Part shown: piece after piece, positions 19,419-30,400 of the stretch | Layout: every line of letters starts with the position of its first letter | Numbering within the stretch: position 1 is the stretch's first letter | Assembly (NCBI GenBank): GCA_963575745.1 | Contig: CAUYUJ010014202.1 | Span: 306,306 to 370,305, forward strand | From: Prorocentrum cordatum | Taxonomy: Eukaryota; Sar; Dinophyceae; Prorocentrales; Prorocentraceae | Direction: 5' to 3' | DNA length: 64,000 nucleotides | Program-made: the position numbers and the translations under genes | Notes under the pieces: generated by a model | Told to the model about the DNA's origin: nothing | Databases searched by the model: none | Seen by the model: the letters and a program-made list of their open reading frames with translations, nothing else

Positions 19419-20352
19419 CCCGCCCTAACTCTCACCCCGCCGCCCTGCGGAACCGCTGACGGAGGCCCTCCTGAAAGCGGCCCCTTCGGATGCCCGAACG
19501 ACAGTGCTGGGTTGAAGGGCCACCGACGCGACGTGCGAAACAGAACGCCCGCGGACACATTTTTGGATGCCAGCTGCTGAGACGACCCCATGGACCCCGC
19601 AGGGCACGGCAGAACTGCAGGTCGGCATCGGTCCGCACCGATGCCGCTCACGGATCCCTGGGAGGCCTGAGGCGAAACAAAAAAAACGCCACTTGGAAAC
19701 GCGCCCTGGGCCTCAACCCGAATAGCTCCCGCGCAGACGCGACGCGCGGGCGCAAGGTGGGGGCCCATCGGCACGAGGGGGAGGATGAGGAGGAGGAGGA
19801 TGGTGGGCAAAGGGAAGGCGGTACGAGACTGGGCAAGGAGGTGTGAGGAAGTGAAGAGGACAGGGGGTAGAACCTCGTGGAGGGTGAAATGGGGGGGTGC
19901 AAATGGAGACGGGGCACCGTGATCTTGACGCCTCCAAACAGATCCCCGAAGATGTTGCAACCAATGTGCAAACACAGCGCGCATGGCAAACGAGTTGGCC
20001 CCGAGCCCACTGCATCAAGAAAACATTGGTGGCGTTGCATGCGAAAGGCGGCTTGTGGCTGAAATTGCGTTGCGCTGGCAATGTATTCACCGTTCGCATC
20101 TAATGGCCTCGGCGTGCCTTCACCTCCCCCTCATCCTAGCTGCCTCTGTCTCGCGCACCCTTCGCGCTGGGGCCCCCAGAAGCGCTCGGAGTCTCAACGG
20201 GCCCATGCCGCTTCAGTTTCCCAGGCGTTGTCCAAGAGGGGGGGGAGGGGGGGGGGGGCATTGCACCAAATAGGATGGTAGTGTCGCGGGGGGGGGGGGG
20301 GGGGGATCGCATCTGCGGCCCTTGAGGGCCCCCTTGCCCGTCATCTGAATGA
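19419..20352. other. Unassigned; upstream region of the minus-strand gene
   Basis: Mixed sequence with G runs at 20240-20260 and 20289-20306. Short open frames on both strands, no motifs. May hold 5' exons or promoter of the gene ending at 14651, but nothing specific is visible. Confidence 0.4.
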
Positions 20353-20367
20353 CCGTTTTGGCTCTAG
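20353..20367 (+). other. Possible degenerate DinoSL relic
   Basis: CCGTTTTGGCTCTAG matches the 3' 15 bases of the spliced leader at 13 positions and lies 58 bp upstream of the first ATG of the next plus-strand gene. The 5' part of the leader is not recognisable. Chance similarity is possible. Confidence 0.3.
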
Positions 20368-20424
20368 CTTATTCAAATTCCGACGCCCGGGTCGGTTCGG
20401 TTTTAATTTACGACCGAGGGCTCC

Positions 20425-20583
20425 ATGTCGCCCACTCTGCGCAACCATGCCGGCCTCGCAGCGCCAGCCCTAGCCGATCGGACGATGGCGAATCCCGAGC
20501 CCGCGGACAATCGCACCCGTGCCCGTTCAGAGACATCCGCCGACGGCGACATGGCGCCAAAGAAGCAGAAGATCATCGAATAA
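20425..20583 (+). CDS. Small acidic coiled-coil gene, candidate first exon
   Basis: ATG at 20425 (a second in-frame ATG at 20485) opens a short polar frame containing ARSETSADGDMAPKKQKIIE, ending TAA. The basic APKKQK run could be a nuclear localisation signal. The next coding segment (20869 on) begins with a coiled coil, so this is likely exon 1 with a donor near its end; the exact splice site is not determined. If unspliced it would be a 52-residue peptide. Confidence 0.4.
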   Translation: MSPTLRNHAGLAAPALADRTMANPEPADNRTRARSETSADGDMAPKKQKIIE

Positions 20584-20613
20584 GTTCTGGCCGAGGCATC
20601 CTTCCACCCTCCC

Positions 20614-20755
20614 CTCCATTTAGGCCGCTTGAAAGGCCAGCAGAAAGTCAGTGTCAATTCGTCGCCCTGACTTCGGTTTTCCTCCAGCGACTGTTTCCAG
20701 CGGTGGCCGTAGTTGCAAACATGTTTTATTATGTGCTCCGTCCCAGGCCTCCCCC
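20614..20755 (+). repeat. Dispersed repeat family 3, copy 1
   Basis: About 140 bp starting CCATTTAGGCCGCTTGA, with TTTCCTCCAGCGACTGTTTCC and GTTTTATTATGTG, ending at a CCT-rich microsatellite. A second copy lies at 25294-25435, also followed by CCT repeats. It sits in the proposed intron between 20583 and 20869. Confidence 0.75.
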
Positions 20756-20868
20756 CATCCTCACCCCCTCCTCCTCTGCTTCCTCCTCCTCCTCCGCCGC
20801 TCCTCCCATTGCTGCTAGGTTTTGCTGCGATCGCCCTCTCGAAACCCTCAGCCCTTCCCCGCTCCCTC

Positions 20869-21469
20869 GAGACCCCCGACATCCTGGAAGAGACCCAGAA
20901 TCGTTTGGATGCTGTCGAGCAGGAACGCCGCAACCTGAAGGATCGCCTGTGCGAGCTCGAGAAAAAATTGGCAAAATCAGACGGTCGGGATCGAGGTGGC
21001 CGCGCCAGTGAGCGGCGACGCCCTGGCAGACGACGGGGAGGACGACGCCGACTCGGTTAAGTCCGACAGCGATTTCAGCACCACATACTATCCCGAGCAC
21101 TATTTTGTCGACACCGAGATCGATACGATCGACGTCGGTATCACCCACCGCGTGAAGCCGACGTTCAACCGTGCCATCCCGTTGCCCGACAGCGAGCCGA
21201 ACCACTTCTCCATTGTCCCCTTGAAGATGCCCGACGCCGTCCGCGACGAGACCAATGTCAATGAGGGCGTGTCTGAGGTCGTGCTCCCGCTCAAGCTCCA
21301 AGATACCCCTTGGTCAACCGCGCCCTGGGAGCAAGGCCCCACTTACTGGCCTCGCACGGGCCGTGTGAACCCGTTCGCGTACTTCCAGTATCGCCCAGGT
21401 GGTTTCGACGATGAGGGCTCGGACTCAGTCCCGCCAGGTGGCGATATTTTCTTGGGCGACTCCGATTGA
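20869..21469 (+). CDS. Small acidic coiled-coil protein, main coding part (one frameshift)
   Basis: Opens with ETPDILEETQNRLDAVEQER and continues KDRLCELEKKLAKS, a clear heptad coiled coil. Near 20985-20995 the frame must shift by one to continue as EVAAPVSGDALADDGEDDAD, an acidic segment, then a neutral stretch (VLPLKLQDTPWSTAPWEQGP) and an acidic end (GGDIFLGDSD) to TGA at 21467-21469. No catalytic motif; a scaffold or chromatin-linked acidic protein is possible but unproven. The frameshift may be an assembly error. Confidence 0.6.
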
Positions 21470-24317
21470 AGCTGTCGTGGGTAGTGGTTTCGGCAGCTCG
21501 TTTCAATTTGGGTTAGGTAGGTCGCTTGCCTTGCCCGAGTTGCTCTACCCGTCATCCTCCGCTCATCGACCACATATCCTTCCCACCACTTGCATCGCGC
21601 ACATCTCCCCTGCTCCTCCTCGTTTCGCCGCGTCCGAACGGGGCGGGCGGCTGTCGGCGCAGAGCCCGATGCAAGCACCCCTCGAGAGGTTATTAGTGCG
21701 TTGGCCACTTGCGCACCGTGTGCTCTGAGATCTTCCCAGCATGCATCATGGCTGTGCAGAGGGCGTCGCCATCCACAGGGCCAAAAGGGTAAACGCATCA
21801 ACATCCCACGGCAACGTCGTCACCCCTACCCCCTCTTCACGACGAGGGCGGTGGCGGAGCAAGGTTACACATGGTGGGTGGAGCGAGCCAGGGGGAGGAC
21901 GAGGAGCAAACACATAGGGTGCACCCGAGTCCATGCGAAGGGCCCAACCAGAGAGGACTGGTTTCGCCGTCGAGCAAATGAACGCCATGGGGCGACACAC
22001 TGACCATCCAAACGGTGCAGACAGGCGTGCGAGTTGTGCGTGGTGCGTGCGTGCATGAACTTGTTTCTAATATGTGTGAATGTGAGGCAAGTGGTATGCA
22101 TTTTAACCTATCGGTTGTGGTGGTGGCGATTGTCAGGGCAATGGTGGCAATGACGATACTCATGTTGATGCATGCGTGTAGGTGGCAGAGACGCGGGCCC
22201 CGATGACGGGAAGAAGGGGTGGCGATGTTCAGATGGGCAAAGAACAGCGGTGGACCCCTCCCCAGGCAAAACGAAGAACAAACACCAAGTGCACGTTAGG
22301 AGCGGTGGGGTATGCTTCGCGCTGGCGTAGGACGACTGCACGAAAGAGAAAACAAGCTATGCAAGCAGACAATGGGGCCGTTGGTCCTCGGTGAACTTCG
22401 CCCTGCTCCACGCGCAGCAGCCAGGGGCAGCGGCAACCGCGGGCGCCTGCGAACGTTGCTGCTTCCTGGGGCTGGGGGCTGGCGCAACGGACTTCCTGGG
22501 GCTGCCGCCGTTGCCGCCGTTGCCCTTCCGAGCGATCCCGCGACCGCCGCCGCGGCCACGACCGCCGCCGCCCATCGTCGGCAACGAGATCGGGCGGGCG
22601 CGCTTGGAATGGCACAGATGCCACTGAGAAAAAGCAACTTCGGGCCCCTGGAGCCTCACACGCGACGGGCGGTTCGCGTTCAATCTACCCGCAGCTCAGG
22701 GTCACAAATGCGGTTCGGGCTTCCAGCGGGGTCCAATCCGAGGGGGAGGCGGCATGAACACTTCCGAGGCGGCTCAGGGAGGGAAACAACTTTGGGGCAG
22801 GGCATGCTGCTACGCCGAAGGGTTCCAAGTTCCAAGCCCCCCTCACCCCCACACCCCGCCCCCAAGCAGGGATGAGGGGGCCGACGAAAGCTTCGGACCA
22901 TGGCCGAGAATGCGCCAGAATGGCATGGCCCTCCACGGGGCCAGGGTTTCGGAATGTCCTAAGGGAAACCTTCGCTAAACAGCGAAAGGCCCAGAGCCAG
23001 AACCCAGGAGTGCCTGTGGGGCATCGGCCCCAGGGGGTGGCCCTCGCCCTCGTCGCCTATCGCCCTCGGCCTCCCCTCGCTCCTACCCCCGCCCCCGACC
23101 TCCTCCGCATCCTCGCGCCATCCACTCCCCCAGCTCCCCGCCCCCCCTCCCTGCCCCTCCGGCCCGCGGCCCCTCCTCCACCCCCGGCGCCCTCTCGCCT
23201 CCCCCGCGGTGCCTCCAAGGACCTGGTTAGCAAGCGCCGACGCCGCGGGCGACGGCGCGCTTGTCTCGGGAGCCCCAGACCCCCCCGAGGGAGACCCCCT
23301 GCGTGTCTCTGGGGTCCACAGACGACGGCGGCGCGACACGCCGCGTGTCAATTTCGAGGATTTATGAATCCGAAATGGCGAATGTATCGAGGATCGTGAG
23401 ACCCCGCGTGTCGTTCCAGGGGACGACGCCTCCAAATTGACACGCTCGGTGTCATTTCTGGGGAGAAAAACACAACCTGACACAGGGCGCGTCGGCTGCC
23501 TCCACACTCCTGTCTACTCCGACGCCAGACAATCGAGGACCCAACAACTCACCCCTAACCCAAACGAAGGACCCAACCCCTAACACCGCGGGGGTAGACC
23601 ACGCTCGTCAGATATCGACCCCAAACCCCAACTGACACGGCGCGACGAGACCTTCAGGGCCATAAAAAAGGTTGGATCCCGAGGTGTTGTTTTCTCTGAT
23701 GCTAAACTTGGGTGGCTCTCGCACGCAGGCTCCTCGGCCTCGCCAGGGCGGCAAGGGCGCTCTTTGCTGAGCAACAAAACGCCATGTGGCCGCCTTCTGA
23801 TGGCATCCCTGGCTGCGCACCGTCTCTCGCGGCTGATGCCCGCGAGGAAAAAAAACGCGCTGGTGCTCGTCCTTGGCGGCGCACTCGCAGTCGAGCCACG
23901 CGCCCGACAAGCCGCTGGGTCGGCCCTTCACAGAGCCAGGTCGGTCCGCCAGCCCCATCGGGGCCTCATCCAGGCTGTGAACAATCCTGCGTGCATCCTG
24001 GGGCCTGACCATTTGCGTTCATACTGGTGCACACTTGGGCCCTCTCACGGCGATTTTTTGAGCGACGGGCGCTGGCCAGTTGGCGGCCGCTCTTGCCGCC
24101 AGCAAACCGACGGCCACCGTGGATCTCCCGAGAGGTGCCTATGGGGCATTATATACCGTCGCCAAGGAGGGCCCCGAGGGCCCCGAGAAGGAGGAGAGAA
24201 CGGAGGGGAGGTGAAGCAAGGGTAGTTGGGAGAGGGCGATGAGGAAGATAAGGATGAGGATGGTCAAGGGGAGGGGTGTGGGAGACGGAGGGGTGGGGGG
24301 GGGGGGGTGTGCGTGTG
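21470..24317. other. Unassigned intergenic DNA
   Basis: No gene supported. A minus-strand frame near 22360-22590 contains a Gly/Arg-rich RGG-like run (MGGGGRGRGGGRGIARKGN) but no RNA-binding domain beside it. An inverted repeat lies at 23335-23453 (separate entry). The rest is mixed sequence. Confidence 0.4.
23335..23453. repeat. 25-bp inverted repeat around a 69-bp loop
   Basis: Arms 23335-23359 and 23429-23453 pair at 21 of 25 positions; the inner GCGTGTCAATTT is exact. The related motif GCGTGTC recurs at 23301 and 23406. Possibly a small foldback element. Confidence 0.7.
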
Positions 24318-24318
24318 T

Positions 24319-25293
<975 letters not shown>

Positions 25294-25435
25294 GTCCCCA
25301 TTTAGGCCGCTTGAGCGGCCAACAGAAAACCAGTTTCAATTCGTCACCCTGGGAGCTGTTTTCCTCCAACCACTGTTTCCAGCGCTTGCCGTTATTGCAA
25401 ACGCGTTTTATTATATGATCCGTTTCGAGCTCCCT
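25294..25435 (+). repeat. Dispersed repeat family 3, copy 2
   Basis: Similar throughout to 20614-20755: CCATTTAGGCCGCTTGA, GTTTTCCTCCAACCACTGTTT and GTTTTATTATATGATCCG. Followed by a CCT microsatellite to about 25580. Confidence 0.75.
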
Positions 25436-25930
25436 CTCCTCCTCCTCCTCCCCCTCCTCGCCCTCCTCTTCTTCGTCCTCCTCATTCTGCTCCTCCGCCC
25501 CCTCTCCTCGCAGTCCCCCTCCCCATTCTAACGCGACCCTCCTCCTCCTCATCCCCATCCTCCTCCTCATCCTCCTCGTCCTCCTACATGGGGTGCGCGT
25601 TGCTTCGCGCGCGTGTCCCCCACCCCTGCACAAACGAACAGCGCATGTTACGGGGCAGGGCGAGTGCGGCCCCCCTGGGGCCCTCTAGGCTAGGAGATCT
25701 GGGGCGGCACAACTAAATGTGGGCATGGGGAGGCGACAGGCGCGCGACCATGAGGGCCGTTTCGGGAAATCCTACAGGCGGCGCAAGACAACATGATTTG
25801 GCCCCTATAGGCAACACAACACAATCACATGCACATGGTACTGCGCCCTGTCGCGATCCCATCCCCAGTCACACCGCACACCGCAAGACCTACTCCCCAC
25901 AGAAGGGTCCATTCATGCTTGAGCGAAGCA
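25436..25930. other. Unassigned; CCT microsatellite then mixed sequence
   Basis: CCT-rich to about 25580, then unique DNA that may be the 3' untranslated region of the minus-strand gene ending at 25931. No gene seen. Confidence 0.4.
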
Positions 25931-26257
25931 TTATGGATCGATAAAATATCGCGTGATCCTGCACGGGCGTTCCTTGCCCTTGATAGAATGGTCACGGCTG
26001 CATGTGGCTTCGAATCGGGCCCTCTGGGTCTCTGTCGGAGGATAGTACCTGATGGCGCCACCTGGAAGACTCACCTTGACGACCCCAGGAGGCTCGGGGG
26101 GGGCATCGTCAACCTCCTCGTCGCCGACAAGGCCGCCCTCCGCGAGCGGCTCGCCCAACCCCTCGTCGTCGACCAGGCCCAAGTCGCTGTCGGACGCGTC
26201 ACCAACATCGACACCCTCGTAAGACCAGAAACGTGCGGCACGCATTCTAACGGACAT
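25931..26257 (-). CDS. Transposase-like protein gene, probable last exon
   Basis: Minus-strand frame ending ITRYFIDP and TAA. It contains VKVSLPGGAIRYYPPTETQ followed by a C-x5-H-x6-C-type segment (ATCSRDHS then RPCRITR). This resembles the C-terminal block I associate with large dinoflagellate transposase-like proteins such as the upstream frame at 27486-31883. The acceptor is probably an AG between 26200 and 26257. Linkage to the large exon is inferred from strand, spacing and composition. Confidence 0.45.
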   Translation of the reverse strand: MSVRMRAARFWSYEGVDVGDASDSDLGLVDDEGLGEPLAEGGLVGDEEVDDAPPEPPGVVKVSLPGGAIRYYPPTETQRARFEATCSRDHSIKGKERPCRITRYFIDP

Positions 26258-26812
26258 GGGTGGTCAGCATTCGGCCAACGAAGATTTTAGCGAATCTGGG
26301 AAAAGGCGAGCCCTCGAAGGGCCCGTCGGGTGCCTACGGGTCGCACCGATCGGCGCGCGATCGTTCGGAAAGCCCCCCACATGCGCGCATGGCCAACGCG
26401 CATGCGCGATGCGTGTTGCGTAAGTGCATGCGCCCGTGCCCGTGCAATGTACACATATCACGCATGTCTCGTTGCGGCATCGCAGGCCTTCCCAAGCGCC
26501 CACCCATCCTGTAGCACATGCTTCGCACGCGTGCGCATGACATCTGCCCCTCCCCCCTACGGGCCCTCGGGCCCCCACTGGTCGACCCCCCGAACTCTTC
26601 GCGACTGTGAATCAACAGTGAACCACTTATCTGCACGATAACACCATGCAATGTTACTGGGAACGGCACCCCCAAACCCGCATTTCTCGCCTGCACAAAA
26701 AAGGACACCCCTGATGGACGAGAAGATGTGCCTTGCAAAGGCCCTGGTGCGCCCAAAACAATGGCGCCCGAAAAGGACATGTGGGTTGCCCCATGGAGTT
26801 CAGGTGCGTGTA

Positions 26813-27195
26813 TCCGAACGTCCCGGACGTCGTCGCCGTCGGGCCCCTCCAGGTCTACGTCGGGCTCGTCATCGGGGTCCTCCTCGGCGTCGTCCAAGGC
26901 GTGGTAAGCCTCATCGAACTCGATCGGCTCGCACTCTGCCCTCCGACGTCCACCACCTCGGCGCGCGACAGGTGGAGGCACCCAGAACACCGTGAGGTCT
27001 GAGCACCCGTTGATCTCTCGAACTGACACCTGACCAGGGATAAAAGTACCGATGTGGATCGGATCATCAACGATGGCGTACAATTGCATAGACCACTCCA
27101 TGGACGGGTCCATCTCTTTGAACAAATAGTAATCGAACCACACGGTATCCGTTGCCTCGCGGGGCGGCGGGTTTGACATACCAAAACACTGTAAT
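26813..27195 (-). CDS. Transposase-like protein gene, probable internal exon
   Basis: Minus strand after an acceptor-like CTGACATTACAG (27196-27207): CFGMSNPPPREATDTVWFDY, YLFKEMDPSMEWSMQLYAIV, VSVREINGCSDLTVFWVPPP, then an acidic tail (DDAEEDPDDEPDVDLEGPDG). Coding character is good; no named domain. The donor is not placed with certainty near 26820. Confidence 0.45.
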
Positions 27196-27485
27196 GTCAG
27201 GGGGGGGGGGCTACCATAGTTAACGTCAAACGGACTGCCGACCCGAATGCCAGCCCTCAAGGGAAGTTCCTGCGAGCGCAACGGCGCGATAAGAACAGGT
27301 TTGGTAGGGTTGGTACAACAACTCCTTTCCACATGCGGTTCGGCAGATGGCACCAACATGCCCCGCGGCATCCCAGAGAGGACCTCACAGCGCCCCAAGG
27401 TACCAACCCCATTGCACTCGAAGGTCGATGGAGCACACGCACACACACACACACCCTCAGGGAGCACTTGGAAGCCCAGTTTCGA

Positions 27486-30400
27486 TCAGCATAGCGCTTC
27501 ATGGCCCAGGTGAGCCAGTACGAAAGCCAAGGCGCCCCAAATATCCCCCAGGACGCCACCACCCCACCCCAACTTAAGTATATCCCGCAACTGGGGGGCC
27601 GAAAGACAAACGGGAGTGATCCCGCGGCAGGGACTCGGACCCATATGGAGATGCAAATGCCGAGGTGGCCCCAGGCCCAGGGGTAGCGTTGATGCTAGCT
27701 GACGGCTGCACGCCACGAGCCTGGCGCACGGGGCGGGGCGACGAAGAGAGGAGCAGTTAGAAAGCGTGGCGAAACCCCCGAGAACGACGCGTCGACGGGG
27801 CGGAAGTGGGTGAGAGCCGTGATTAGAGGAGGAGGAAGCAGGAAGGACGAAGAGGAGAAGCAGCCCCTTTGGATCAAATCCAATGTCCTTAAGCATGATC
27901 TCGCGGTCCACGACCTGGGCCCTGTCAGAATCCTCGTCGATGCACAGGGACAGGAAACTCGAGCGGCACGGGCTCATGGAGTGCGCGCCGACGTGGAGCC
28001 ACAACTCCTGGTGGACATCTCCCGCCTCTTCGTCGCCAAGGAGTTCGGCGAGCTCGTCGCCCCAACCACCGTCCATCTCCGGTAGCACATGTTGCCGATG
28101 ACCGTAGAAGTAGACGACGAGATCTTGATGTCGAAGCATGTTCTTCATGGGGTCGTTCTTGCAAAAGGCCTTCAGCTTTGCAAGGTACCGATTCCTCATT
28201 TTCCAAATGAGCTCGCCCTCATCGCAGCACAAGCAGATGCCAACCTCGCGGCAAGGTGGAGGGCCACCCTTCTTCTTCTTCTTCTCGTCGGCCAAGGTCG
28301 GCTCCGACAGCTCGTGCAGGATGGGCGCGGACATGGCGTCGAAGTCCGCCTGCATGGCGCGCCCAAGGTTGGACGTGGGCGCCAAAAGCTCCGAAGCCAC
28401 AGCAACCTTCGCAGCGCTCTTCGCCCGTGGGATCAGCTCGAAAACGATGTCATCTACATCGGGTACGGGGTGCAAGAACTCCTTGAAAGGCTGCGACACT
28501 GGATTCTGGGAAACGACCTCCTCCAACAAAGCGAAGCCCTTGGTGCTTGCCCACTCCCGCAATGCCTGCCTGTCGGCAGCACGAGTTCTGCCCGAAAGTT
28601 GCATCAAGCGCCGCTGCTCCGCCTTCGCAGCCATCGCCAGCTCGTGTAAACCGCGGTTGGCCGAGCGGCGCGCAACTGCCGACGCTGCCCCGTACGCAGC
28701 CCGCCGCCGAGACATAGGTTCTTGATCTGCACCGCCCTGGTAAGGCCGAACAGCATCGGGCGCCGCTGCACGTGAAGCTACGCGCTGCTGGCGCAGGAGG
28801 TCCCTCGACCTGAAGCCAAATGCATCCTCGCCTGGCCGCAATTTCGTCAACTGGTTCTTGGCGCCCTTCGCCATGTCAATGTAAAGCTGCTTCTCGCCCC
28901 GATCGAGCGCGTTGTAGTCGACGGCCAGCTGCGACAAGTCGCATCCCCCTGTTGCCCCGAAAGTGCGGTGGCGAACGTAAGCATGCCAAGGGCCAGAATA
29001 CCCGCGATCTCCCAATGCACTGCCGTCGCCGTCGGGCTCGGCGGACCCGTCGCACATGCCGACGGCAGACATCTTGCCCAGCGTCGCAACTACATCATGG
29101 TGGGCAACGCGGGCATGCACGCGATCGCAAACTGCTTCGGCGTTGACCTCGGCGAAAGCCTGCCCAGTACATTGAACTCCTTGCATGAGTAGGCGCCTCC
29201 GCAACGACGCGTGCCAGCATTCAATATTCGCCGTGTGGCGCCTGGCGACCCTGCGCTGGAATCGCAAAGCCGCCTGCGCCTGTTCGCATCGCAACCCTCC
29301 TGGCTCATCGGCGAACTTCTCTACGAACCTCTTGCCCCATGGGTCGCGCAAGCACGGCGGCTTGCTCTTCGCGGCCTCAGCGTCTGCATCACTGAACAAA
29401 CATCGGAACGTTGCAGCTGGTTCGGCCTTATGCCGCAAACACGCCGTCCTTTCTGAAGTACACAGGCTCGCAGATAGCAGCTTCAATGTGAACGCCCTGC
29501 GCTCCAAAATCTTGTCGGCGTCATCGACCAATGCGTCCCAATGAGTAGCGGGGCGCATCATCGTATGGAGGTCGGTCAAGAAAGATGCAGCGGCCCCGTC
29601 CTTGACGGCCTCGAGCAACTCGAAGCTCCTCGTGGCTCTGGGGCGGCCCTGCGCCGATGGGGACAGAAGAGCGCGGGCCTGCGGCGCGCGCTGGGCCGTC
29701 TCCCAATCCACGGAACCCTGGTCGAGAAGCTGGTCTAAGTACATCTCGTGGGCCAGAGCGACTTGTATAATGATCAGCGTTCTACTGGTAGGTTTCGACT
29801 GCGATAGAGCCAAGCCAATAGCAATGTCTTTGTTGTTTTCAGCTCTGAACGATCGCTCCTGCTCGGCCATGCTCGCTGAATCGCCGCCGCCGCCCTGAAA
29901 GCCTCCAGGGGCGCCGCCGCCGAGCGCCGAGCCGCCGCCCTCCCCGCCGCCGCCGCCGTCCTCGATGGCCAGCGCAGGATCAACGCCGCCGCCAGCTGCA
30001 GCAGCGCCGCCACCCTTCCCGATGATACGGTCGTTGATGGCCCGAGCCCGCTCAGCAAAACGCCGATACGCTGGGGCCCCGAGGCCGCAACAGGCAAATG
30101 GCAGCACGAACTGGGACAACGCCTTGGCGATGCCCTTCCATTTAGACTTGACGTGCTTGGTGAACAACGTGCCAGCAAAAACCCGTTTCAAACTCCATGC
30201 AACTGCAGATGCAATCGCTCGCGGGTCGGCCCTGGTACCCAACGGAACGTACACCTCGACCTTCTGATGGTTGCGCCACTTACCATTTGGCAAGGTCCTG
30301 CTTGCAAGGAGCATCTCGACCTGGTTCGGAACATTCTGCATGCAGGTGCACGTGGCGTAGTTGCGGTAAGCTCTGAACTCGTCTGGAGGCTCACCGTATC

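Noticed and set aside
26334-26812. C-terminal part of the 377-codon minus frame as coding exon
   Set aside because: After the acidic tail the sequence loses coding character and looks intronic.
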